DNA of 64,000 nucleotides from JABAAE01 sp036336715 (GTDB lineage Bacteria; Planctomycetota; Planctomycetia; Pirellulales; Pirellulaceae), in NCBI GenBank assembly GCA_036336715.1, contig JAYZFP010000215.1, positions 50,283-114,282 of the forward strand, in the 5' to 3' direction. The position numbers and the translations under genes were made by a program. Position 1 is the first letter of the stretch. Every line of letters starts with the position of its first letter. The notes beneath the pieces are model-generated. The model searched no databases. It was not told the DNA's origin and saw nothing but the letters and a program-made list of their open reading frames with translations. This document shows, piece by piece, positions 18,955 to 27,431 of this stretch.

Positions 18955-21900
18955 CTATTTTGTCAGGAACATTTCGCTTTTGACGACCAGAAGCAGGATC
19001 TCCCGCATGCGGGCCTTTCCCAGCTGTTTGCTGAAACACCGTTTTTTCAGCCGCTGCAGCTCATTGTACGTCAAGGAACGCCCAATTGCATAAGTCGTCA
19101 GATGCTTGGCGAAGCTGAAAGCTACCTGGTTCATTCTTTTTTCGGCCAGGTAACTCCTCAAATCCAGAAAACCGTTGACCATCGTCTGATCCGGAAGCAT
19201 TGACTGGGCATTCGGGTTGGGTTTGCCGGAAAACCTCCCCGCAGCATCAAATTGCTCGAATGGTAATCCCCAGGGGTCGATTCCGGAATGGCATTTCACG
19301 CAACCCTTCTGATTGCGATGTATTTCCAGTCGCTGTCGGAGGGGCAGGTTTTCCGTCTCGGCACCCAGCTCCGGCACATTGGGGGGAGGATCCGCGGGTG
19401 GCTCGGCGATGATTTTCCGTGCCAGCCAGGCCCCTCGCTTGATTGGATTGGACTCCCGACCATCGGACAGCCCGGAAAGAATCGCTGCCTGCCCCAGCAA
19501 TCCGCCCAACGCGACGCCGTCTTTCGGAACCGCCTCGAAGCGAAAGCCGGATTCCGGGCTGCGGCTGAGTCCGTAATAGGCGGCGGTCACATCGTTGGCC
19601 AGCACGAATTCTGAATGGACGAGGTTCCTGACCGGCAGGTTTTCCCGGAACAGGTACCGGATGAATTCAACGGGTTCCCGCCGCAGCTGCCTCCGGGTGT
19701 CACGGGTCAGCAGGGGAAACCGTTTGCGATCGATTTCCACCACGTCAAATTTATCGAGTTGCAGCCACTGGCTGCAGAAGGGCTCGCAAAAATTTTCAAA
19801 GCGCGGGTCTTTGATCATGCGGTCCACCTGTTTTTCCAGCACTTCCTGCAAACGCCCCTGCCTCGCCCGTTCCAAAAGCTGGGAGTCGGGGGCGGTGTTC
19901 CAGAGAAAGTAGGACAGCTTGGAAGCCAGCTCAAAGTCACCGAGGCGTTCCGGTTGTGGGGATTCACTTTTTTCGAGCAGGAACAGGAACTGGGGACTGG
20001 TCAAAACCACCAACAGCGCGTCCTGAACACTGGACTGAAAATCATCGGTCTGCCGGAACGATTCCCGGAAGACGGCCATCAGCGATTCGAGTTCCCCATG
20101 GGTAACCGGCCGACGAAAGGCGCGGCTGGAGAATTTTTCCAACACCTCCCGGGCGTAGACTTGTCGATCCTTGCTGTTTGGAGAATCGAAAAAGATGGCT
20201 CGATGGGAGCGGGGGGGCCACGATTCGTAATACGGCCCTTCGAATTCAATCGACTGGATCAACAGCCGCGGCGTGTCTTTCCCATCGGTATACTCGCTAC
20301 GAACGCCAATCTCGCGAACGCCGGCCAGGTAATTGACGTTGTTTTTCTCCACATCCGGGCTGGGAAAATTGTTGATGGCGCCCTGGAAAACAAACTCTTC
20401 CATCCCCTGGTTACCCACTTCACGAGGCGGACCGACAGGGGCCAGCGTGTGACCGCAATCCCTGCGCAAACCGACATAGACACCCAGCCGCGGATTACGC
20501 TTCTCAAAGGCAAGATAGCGTTGGCCGATTTCACTGGCTTCGTCCACCTCGACCAGCTCGACCTGCTGGATGGCCGGTTGACCAGACGTTTTTGCAGACA
20601 GGGACAGCTCACCCGCTTCGAGGCGAATCCGCGCGAAACCTGGTTGGTACAGGACCCCCGCCAACTCCCGGGGTGGCGATTCTCCCTGCTTCCAGACGAG
20701 ATCAATCCGTCCCGGTTTCGCCGGGGGAGGCGGCTGGATAAAACGCTTTCCACCAACCAGGAGCGCCTGGATCTCCTGCGGTTTCAAGGCCCGTCGGTAA
20801 AAGCGAACCTCGTCAATGTCCCCCTTGAAATGGACCGAGTCCTGGATGCGGCCGATCTGGAGATCGACTTTCGGGTTGTCGAGGTTCGTTGCCGCAATGC
20901 TCCCGCGGGCGACTTCATAGCCATTGACATAAAGCCGGGTCTGATTGGTCTTGCGACTGACTACCGCCGCCACGTGCTGCCACTTGCCTGCCCGGATGAC
21001 TCCCTTTCCCGACTGAACAGTCCCGTTTGGCCGGTTCTGCGGGCTGGCGGTTTCGATCCGGAGAACTCCCTGGTTATTGGGCATGTCCAGGTACCAGCCA
21101 TGGGTCCAGCTGTACTTGCCAAGGCAGACGATGCCGGACTGCCGTAATTCCCGGGGATGAATCCAGGCAGCTACCGAAAACTCCCCAACACCGACATTCA
21201 TCCTGTCATTTCTTTTGACCACCACGGCATCATCACTCCCGTCAAGTGAAACTCCGCTGCCAAAAGGGGTTTCCACGATCCGGGCACCTCCCTCAGGCGA
21301 TCCAGCGAGTTCCGGAGTACCGGCATCCTCGTCAAATTTTTTCTCAAAGGACCAGGCTCCTGCAAGGTCCTGTTGCAGTCTTGAAGCGTCTGCCGGTTCC
21401 GGGGACTGGAGCTGCGGACGACTCAGCAGGTTGACCTCGTAGATGCCCGGTTTTTTGACCTGTAGCCGGGCCATCTTTTGGGGCCCGGAAAACTCAGACC
21501 GGATCGCAACCGCTCCCGGGGCAGGGCGCTCCCCACGGTCCAGCAGCAGCCCACCGCAATACTTCGCAGCCCGGATCCTGACCCGAAAGTTGCCCTGCTC
21601 GGGCAGTTCCCTGAGGGCAATTTTGAAATTTGCCCTCGGGCCATAAGTGCTTTCGACTCCAAAAAGTTCACGGCTCGGGATCGCGGGCCGCAGCAGGAGT
21701 CCATCCGGAACCGTCTGATAGGGTAGCCCCTTGGGGTACCCGCCATTGCCCCGCACGCAGGCGAATACCGCATGGTAAATACTGTCAAAGTCTTTCCAGC
21801 CGCGCACCGTCGCGTTGCCCCGGTAACCTTCGATATACCGGAACCGGGTTTGCATTCTGAAGGGGGTGAAAGGAAAAGGTTTTTCCGGTTGCAATTCGCG

Positions 21901-22725
21901 GACCAGGAATTCATCATTTCGCAGCAGCTTGCTGTTGGCCCCCAGGATCAGTTTTTCCGAAAAGGGGACAGGATTTCTGTTGCGACCGAGTTCCATGCGA
22001 AAATTCTGGATCACCGGTCGCTGCTCCGGGTCGACCACTGCCAAGTCGAGCGCTTTTTGTGCTATTTCAAAATAGGCCTCCAGCAGCAGCGGTGACAACA
22101 ACATCGATTTTTCGTCGTTGACGAAACCGTCTCGGGAAATGGCATCCGGTGGAAGAAGCTCTGTCAGGTTGTCCTGGATCCCGAGAAGGTTTTTCAGAGT
22201 GTTTTCGTACTGCTTTACCGTCAATCGGCGAGTGGAACCGTTCCTCGGGACCGGTCGTGACCTGGCAAATTCGATCATTCCGGAGATCCACTCTTCCAGC
22301 TTTTCTCGCTCTGCATCGGTAGGCTGCGGCTGGTCTTCCGGCGGCATTTCCTGCCTGGCGACCAATTTCCGGATGGACTCCCAGAGAACCAGCTGCCGAT
22401 CTCCTGCCGGACCTGCCAGCAGGGAACCATCCAGATGGTCCACCCGGATCCCCGATTCCATTTCCTCCAGGTTGTGACACCGATAACAGTGTTTTTTCAG
22501 AATGGGTCGGATGTCTCGACCAAATGTGGCCTTGATTTTCTTTTCTGCTTCCCGGGACCCGGCCCTGGATTGCTGCTGCGAAAAAACCTCCAGGCAGAGA
22601 GCGGGCATCACCAGCAGAACAACCGCCAATCGCAGCAGGCTCCCTCGAAGCCGGCAATCGATGAAACGGGAAATTGCAGCGGCAGAACGCCGGGAGGAAC
22701 GGATGCTTTGTGGAAAGAAGGGCAT
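18955..22725 (-). CDS. DUF1592-type planctomycete cytochrome with inserted LamG domain
   Basis: A large secreted protein (1256 residues). After a signal region ending near FSQQQSRA comes a cytochrome-like CYRCH haem motif at about residue 80 with the MPP motif (QEMPPEDQPQP), then a DUF1587-like part (RRLTVKQYENTLKNLLGI). A LamG/concanavalin-like domain is inserted at about 450-650 (LAGAWSFEKKF, FSVAAWIHPRE, WQHVAAVVSR, KGDIDEVRFYRRAL). The rest has DUF1595/1592/1588/1585 marks: FSSRAFRRPVTHGEL, SKLSYFLWNTAPDSQLL, CEPFCSQWLQLDKFD, LGGLLGQAAILSGLSDG, a second CVKCH near 1142, and PFEQFDAAGRF. ATG 22723-22725 is chosen over 22821 because it sits closer to the signal. It precedes the DUF1552 gene. 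Confidence 0.92.
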   Translation of the reverse strand: MPFFPQSIRSSRRSAAAISRFIDCRLRGSLLRLAVVLLVMPALCLEVFSQQQSRAGSREAEKKIKATFGRDIRPILKKHCYRCHNLEEMESGIRVDHLDGSLLAGPAGDRQLVLWESIRKLVARQEMPPEDQPQPTDAEREKLEEWISGMIEFARSRPVPRNGSTRRLTVKQYENTLKNLLGIQDNLTELLPPDAISRDGFVNDEKSMLLSPLLLEAYFEIAQKALDLAVVDPEQRPVIQNFRMELGRNRNPVPFSEKLILGANSKLLRNDEFLVRELQPEKPFPFTPFRMQTRFRYIEGYRGNATVRGWKDFDSIYHAVFACVRGNGGYPKGLPYQTVPDGLLLRPAIPSRELFGVESTYGPRANFKIALRELPEQGNFRVRIRAAKYCGGLLLDRGERPAPGAVAIRSEFSGPQKMARLQVKKPGIYEVNLLSRPQLQSPEPADASRLQQDLAGAWSFEKKFDEDAGTPELAGSPEGGARIVETPFGSGVSLDGSDDAVVVKRNDRMNVGVGEFSVAAWIHPRELRQSGIVCLGKYSWTHGWYLDMPNNQGVLRIETASPQNRPNGTVQSGKGVIRAGKWQHVAAVVSRKTNQTRLYVNGYEVARGSIAATNLDNPKVDLQIGRIQDSVHFKGDIDEVRFYRRALKPQEIQALLVGGKRFIQPPPPAKPGRIDLVWKQGESPPRELAGVLYQPGFARIRLEAGELSLSAKTSGQPAIQQVELVEVDEASEIGQRYLAFEKRNPRLGVYVGLRRDCGHTLAPVGPPREVGNQGMEEFVFQGAINNFPSPDVEKNNVNYLAGVREIGVRSEYTDGKDTPRLLIQSIEFEGPYYESWPPRSHRAIFFDSPNSKDRQVYAREVLEKFSSRAFRRPVTHGELESLMAVFRESFRQTDDFQSSVQDALLVVLTSPQFLFLLEKSESPQPERLGDFELASKLSYFLWNTAPDSQLLERARQGRLQEVLEKQVDRMIKDPRFENFCEPFCSQWLQLDKFDVVEIDRKRFPLLTRDTRRQLRREPVEFIRYLFRENLPVRNLVHSEFVLANDVTAAYYGLSRSPESGFRFEAVPKDGVALGGLLGQAAILSGLSDGRESNPIKRGAWLARKIIAEPPADPPPNVPELGAETENLPLRQRLEIHRNQKGCVKCHSGIDPWGLPFEQFDAAGRFSGKPNPNAQSMLPDQTMVNGFLDLRSYLAEKRMNQVAFSFAKHLTTYAIGRSLTYNELQRLKKRCFSKQLGKARMREILLLVVKSEMFLTK

Positions 22726-23022
22726 CAGGCAGGGGTCATTTTCAGGAAAATTCCGATCCTCTGCGGACCGCCGGTTGTCCGCTCGCATCTGCGAGCCAAC
22801 CTTCCTTGAATTATAGATCATTCAGCTCCGGGATTCAGGAGCGAAAACCAAAGTCAATCGTTTCCAGTGAGCCGTCCATTGGCCGGGAACCACGTTTTCG
22901 CCTCAGCAAACCATCCCTGCCGCAAGGTCAGCCAGGGCCTTTGCCAAGGCTCTCAACATCGTCCGCCCGGCCCTGATCACCCCAACAGGTGCCTGAAAAA
23001 AATCCGCGAAGGATCCGTAGCT
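22726..23022. other. 297-base intergenic stretch
   Basis: Lies between the start of the DUF1592-type gene and the end of the dehydrogenase gene, both minus strand. No coding frame with recognisable product, repeat or hairpin was seen. It should hold the promoter of the cytochrome/DUF1552 pair. Confidence 0.5.
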
Positions 23023-24126
23023 CTAGGCGTCCGCAATATCGAGATAGACCTTTAACGCCGATTTGTCTTCCACGAGCAGGCGGATCAGTTCCTGGTAGTT
23101 ATCAAAGCCCTGCACTGGATGGGTAAGGATTTTTTCGGTCACTCCCGGGTAGGTCGCTTCCCCGAGTGCCAGGTATTCAATCCCCATCTCGAAATGCCCA
23201 CGGTTACCATTGACACTTCCCACCAACACCTTGTTACCGAGCACCCATTCCTGGTTGATTCGGTCAGCCGGTATTTCAATCATCTGGTCCACGATCGTCA
23301 GGCTGGTCCAGACAACACAACCATTTTTGCCGACCAGTTCCAGGCTCTTGAAAGCGATGTGGCTGGAACCGGTCGCCTCGATAATCACATCCGGTCGACC
23401 GACTTCCTTGATCAGTTCCTCCACCGGTTTTTCCTTGGTGCTGATGTAGGTGGCACCGTAACCGTCACAGATTTCTGATTTGATATTCGGCCCTTCGCTA
23501 CGCGCGATCGTGTAGACTTCACAGCCCCGTAATCTGAGAAACAGGGTCGCCAGCAGTCCGATCTGCCCGGCACCCATCACAAAAGCAAGTTTCGGTTTCC
23601 AGACCTTCAGTCGCCGCTGAACCTCGTCCATCTGCCAGATGGCCTTGGCGACGACGCTCATCGGTTCCATCAGGCAATGCAGGTTGGTGATGCCATCCGG
23701 CACCCGCACGACGTACTCCTCGTCCTCAACAAAGTATTCGGTCAGGTAGCCGTGCAGGTTGCAGATTCCCCGTTCGAAGTATTCATCATCGGAGGTCATG
23801 TCATTGGTGCCAATGTCATCGAAAATAGACGTCCCCGGACGGCGCACGGTAGCGGTCACATAATCTCCGACCCGGAACTGCGTCACCTGGTCGCCCACTT
23901 CCTCGACCACACCGAAACACTCATGTCCCAGCACGAGGTAGTCATCTCCCTCCGGCGCCTTTCCATAGTAGGCTTCGATGATCTCCTTGTCGGTAGCATC
24001 CACGCCCACCTTGAGCAGCTTGACCAGAACGCCCTTGCCATTGGGGATGTCCTTCACTCGTGGCTTTTCGATATCACGCAGATGACCACTGGACTTTTGC
24101 TGCGGATGGATGGCGATTGCTTTCAC
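23023..24126 (-). CDS. zinc-dependent glucose-1-dehydrogenase-like MDR enzyme
   Basis: A medium-chain dehydrogenase of about 367 residues resembling archaeal glucose dehydrogenases. The metal site reads GVDATDKEII at residues 41-50, with Asp where many members have Cys, as reported for haloarchaeal glucose dehydrogenase; GHECFGVVEEVG follows with His68/Glu69, and LMEPMSVVAKA supplies the third ligand near 153. The nucleotide motif is AFVMGAGQIGLLATLF, and the C-terminal region VGSVNGNRGHFEMGIEYL is typical. GTG at 24124-24126 gives VKAIAIHP, matching the usual MKAIAV start; ATG at 24177 would add 17 unconserved residues and cannot be excluded. Substrate could be glucose or another aldose. Confidence 0.85.
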   Translation of the reverse strand: MKAIAIHPQQKSSGHLRDIEKPRVKDIPNGKGVLVKLLKVGVDATDKEIIEAYYGKAPEGDDYLVLGHECFGVVEEVGDQVTQFRVGDYVTATVRRPGTSIFDDIGTNDMTSDDEYFERGICNLHGYLTEYFVEDEEYVVRVPDGITNLHCLMEPMSVVAKAIWQMDEVQRRLKVWKPKLAFVMGAGQIGLLATLFLRLRGCEVYTIARSEGPNIKSEICDGYGATYISTKEKPVEELIKEVGRPDVIIEATGSSHIAFKSLELVGKNGCVVWTSLTIVDQMIEIPADRINQEWVLGNKVLVGSVNGNRGHFEMGIEYLALGEATYPGVTEKILTHPVQGFDNYQELIRLLVEDKSALKVYLDIADA

Positions 24127-24212
24127 GTCAATTTCCCAATCTGGCTTTGAAACGATCCGCCCGGCAGGGGTTGCCATTCAGGGCGAAAGCAAAATTCTAT
24201 CAGCAATCGTTT

Positions 24213-27200
24213 TCACAAGGGAGACGGCGACTCCCGGGGAGAAAAACCACATACAACCCCAGCAACAACAAACACCAGCCTGCCACTGATTCTTTCCACC
24301 GGCAAACGGAACATCGAACTGACAGCCCACCGGTAAGCCTCGATCTGCGGCCGGTAATGTGCCGTCCGTTGGGCGATCGCGGCCGGATCCTGGAAGTCCA
24401 TCCTGTCGGTCTTGAAATCGACGATGTCGGCAGCCAGCAACCGGTCTCCCTGGCAGATCAGCACCAGCCTGTCGATGGTGCCGGACAGCATGCCCGAGGA
24501 ATCCGGAACGACAAATGAACGTTCGTTGTGAACTTCCAGCCGCGCCCGACCAGCTTGAAATTCGTCCGGGATCATCTCCATGACTGTTTCGTCTACTGGC
24601 TCAAGGTAGTATTCCGGTGACAGGACCCGGGCCGTCGCTTCAGCGGCCAGCATCCGTCTGAAATCGTCCACCTGGGCAGCCGGATCCACCCGGCCGCCGG
24701 ACAACTGCCTGGCCCTGGAAAAAAGTTGTTCGTCACCCGGTATGTCATCGATCCAGCGCACCTCTTCAAAAAGACCATGGATGATGGTGCCCCGTTCGAG
24801 TGCCTCGCGGTTTGGCAGCTGCAACAGCCCTTCCGCGTCGATGATATTTCCCCCTTCCAGATTGGAAGGACTCCTGAAATCAAAACGGGTTGCAGAGCTT
24901 GCCGGGGCCAGCGGCAATTCAGCCGCAAGTGTCTGCTGCAGCCGCTCCGTCCGGGCCGGCTGATGACCCGAACGAAACCACTCTTCACCGCCATGCTGGT
25001 AGAGAATTTTTTCGCTCTCCAGTTTTTCTTCCGGAGCGAGAGCCGCGGTCAGCAGGCCAGCAAACGTTCGTGGCCGACTGCGTGATCCCCTGCTGTCCGG
25101 CGCCAGGATCATGTACAGCGCGTGGGCCGCCCGGGTCATGGCCACATAAAGCAGGCACAGGGACTCTACCGCTTCCCGATCCTTGGCCGCCTGGAACATC
25201 TGCTGCATTTCCGGTGGCAGTATCGCCTGGATCTTCTGGTTACGGTAAATGCAAACGCGGTCAATGGTTTCGGTCGGATCGGGAGAGCCCCAGACAACCG
25301 AATTGGAAAAGTCATCGATCTCCGATTCCAGCTCGGGCAACACCACCACATCAAACTCAAGCCCCTTGGACTGGTGGACGGTCATCACCCGCACGTTGGA
25401 AATCAGGGGGTCCGCGATCCTCTCCGACTGAACGTATTGCAAAAAATCGGAGGTCCGGATCGCGGCCAACGATTCGAATCGAAACGCGAGGTCCACCAGT
25501 TGCTGTAGCCGGCGGCGATCCCGGGAATTGGAATGGGGTTTCAGCAAATCCGCCCAGTAGGAAACCGTCGTCCCATAACCCTCGTCCAACAGCCGACGAC
25601 GGATGGAACTGGCCAGATCGCCCACAGCGTCGCGGTCCAGGTCGGGATCGATACCAAGTTCCTCAGCGGCTGGCGAGGTACCGACGTGGTAGGCGGCAAT
25701 CCGGTCATCCGGGTGATCTGCAAGCCTCAGCAGAGAAAGAACCACTTGAACGGCGGCCGAATCCGTCAGTGGATTACCGCCTCGCTCCTCGCTTGCCTTG
25801 ACCCCCAGTTTCCGCAGTTCATAGATCAGTCGAGCCACTGCTCCATTGGTTCTTACGAGCACACCGATTGTGCGATCGGGCATCTGTTCATGCAGGCTGG
25901 CGACCTTTTTTGCCGCAAATTCAAAGGTAGCATCCCGCTGCACATGGGAAGGGATCCTCTCCTCGTGCCACTCCGCCAGCGGTGCCGTTTCCAGCTGGAC
26001 AAAGCCGCCTTCGTCCTGCAAAGCCGTTTCATGTTCCGGAAAGGACTCAGACCATTGCCGAACCACAGGCTCCACGCTTTCGAGGTGATCATGGTTTCTG
26101 ATCTCCCGGAACACCCGGTTGACGGTTTCGATCACCGCTGGTGCCGACCGGTAGCTCCGGTTCAGCTGCTGGTCCTGGATTCCTTCGAGGTGCTTTTCCA
26201 GCGCATCAAATATCTCGCTTCGACCACCGCGCCAGCCATAGATCGCCTGCTTGACATCACCGACGCAAAAGAAGGAGGACCAGGCCGTGTCAAAAAGCCT
26301 CTGGGAGCCCCCGGTAATTCTCTCCGCCAACGGACGAATCACCTGCCATTGGTTGAGTGAAGTATCCTGGAATTCATCGAGCAGGAGGTGCGAAATTTCC
26401 GTATCGAGGCGAAAATTCTGCGATTCGGGGTCGGCCGCATCCCCCAGTTCCAGCAGGCTGTGTGTCACGTCCTCAAACCGGATGCCGCGATTACGCTGCT
26501 TCAAATTGCTGTAATGCCTGTCAAACCGCTGCAGGATCTCGAGGGTCGCCTCGGTTTGCAGCTGTAATTGCCCGACCAGGACCGCTCGTGCGTGCTCGAT
26601 GACCCGACCGTAGGCCGAAAGCAGTTCGGGAGAAAACTCCTTTTTGAAATAGCTGGTTTTCCCTTTCAGGATTTGGGCCGTTATGCCACGGGTGACAAAA
26701 GTCTCCCAATCACCCAACCGGGCCGACTCAACATTTTCGTCCTTGGTCCGCCGGGCAGTCTTGTGTTCCGGGGCCTCGGCCTGCTCGAGTTGGTCTACCG
26801 CTTCGCGGAGCTCTTCCCGGCTGAGAGGCTTGAGATCAGGAAAGTTCTTCCACGCCGCCGGGGGTGTTTCCTTTAAAATTGAATAAAGCGTATTGACCGT
26901 ATCAAACAGCAGCCCGGAAACATTCCTTCGGGCTTCTCCCTGGAACAGGACGCGGACCAGTCTCGAAACGGTGCGATCGCTGTCGTCCACGATCGTCTGC
27001 TGCAAGGCTTCCCACCGCAATCGCTGGTCCTGGACCTCCTCCAGGATTTCCCAGCTTGGCGGAAGACCGATTTCCATGCTGAAGCTGCGGGCCAACTGGG
27101 CAAAGTAGGCATCCAGAGTTTCGATCCGCATACGGTGCAGATTCGATGTCAGCTCCTCCAGCAGATTCAGACATCGTTCCCGGGTAAATGAATGGTCCTG

Positions 27201-27431
27201 CAGTTCCCTGGCCAATTCCTGGCAAGTTTTTTCATCAGTCGCCGCAGCGGAAAGCCTCAGCAACACCCTCTCAAGAATTTCGCCTGCCGCCAGCCGCGTA
27301 AAGGTAACGGTCAGGATATGCTCCGGCTGAACCCCGTCCTTGATCAGGCTCAGGTAGCGGTTGGTCAACTGGTAGGTCTTCCCGGTTCCCGCTGACGCCC
27401 TGATGACAATGGTCGTATCTGTCCTTTTCAT
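24213..27431 (-). CDS. addA: AddA-like ATP-dependent helicase/nuclease subunit
   Basis: A 1072-residue UvrD/Rep-family protein, the helicase-nuclease subunit of an AddAB-type double-strand-break resection enzyme. Walker A ASAGTGKT is at residues 12-19, the Q-like YQLTNRYL follows, motif II is DEFQDTSLNQW near 350, then VGDVKQAIYGWRGG, MTVHQSKGLEFDVV and LLYVAMTRAAHALY. The C-terminal RecB-type nuclease is intact: RGTIIHGLFE, GTIDRLVLI, ADIVDFKTD near 1004 and YRPQIEAYR. ATG at 27429-27431 overlaps the TGA of the upstream AddB-like gene by 4 bases. An upstream in-frame ATG (27593) is rejected since it runs 160 bases into that gene. Confidence 0.92.
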   Translation of the reverse strand: MKRTDTTIVIRASAGTGKTYQLTNRYLSLIKDGVQPEHILTVTFTRLAAGEILERVLLRLSAAATDEKTCQELARELQDHSFTRERCLNLLEELTSNLHRMRIETLDAYFAQLARSFSMEIGLPPSWEILEEVQDQRLRWEALQQTIVDDSDRTVSRLVRVLFQGEARRNVSGLLFDTVNTLYSILKETPPAAWKNFPDLKPLSREELREAVDQLEQAEAPEHKTARRTKDENVESARLGDWETFVTRGITAQILKGKTSYFKKEFSPELLSAYGRVIEHARAVLVGQLQLQTEATLEILQRFDRHYSNLKQRNRGIRFEDVTHSLLELGDAADPESQNFRLDTEISHLLLDEFQDTSLNQWQVIRPLAERITGGSQRLFDTAWSSFFCVGDVKQAIYGWRGGRSEIFDALEKHLEGIQDQQLNRSYRSAPAVIETVNRVFREIRNHDHLESVEPVVRQWSESFPEHETALQDEGGFVQLETAPLAEWHEERIPSHVQRDATFEFAAKKVASLHEQMPDRTIGVLVRTNGAVARLIYELRKLGVKASEERGGNPLTDSAAVQVVLSLLRLADHPDDRIAAYHVGTSPAAEELGIDPDLDRDAVGDLASSIRRRLLDEGYGTTVSYWADLLKPHSNSRDRRRLQQLVDLAFRFESLAAIRTSDFLQYVQSERIADPLISNVRVMTVHQSKGLEFDVVVLPELESEIDDFSNSVVWGSPDPTETIDRVCIYRNQKIQAILPPEMQQMFQAAKDREAVESLCLLYVAMTRAAHALYMILAPDSRGSRSRPRTFAGLLTAALAPEEKLESEKILYQHGGEEWFRSGHQPARTERLQQTLAAELPLAPASSATRFDFRSPSNLEGGNIIDAEGLLQLPNREALERGTIIHGLFEEVRWIDDIPGDEQLFSRARQLSGGRVDPAAQVDDFRRMLAAEATARVLSPEYYLEPVDETVMEMIPDEFQAGRARLEVHNERSFVVPDSSGMLSGTIDRLVLICQGDRLLAADIVDFKTDRMDFQDPAAIAQRTAHYRPQIEAYRWAVSSMFRLPVERISGRLVFVVAGVVCGFSPRESPSPL

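Noticed and set aside
19615..21147. Plus-strand frame of 510 codons
   Set aside because: Lies antisense to the DUF1592-type cytochrome, whose domains are clear; composition matches a mirror frame.
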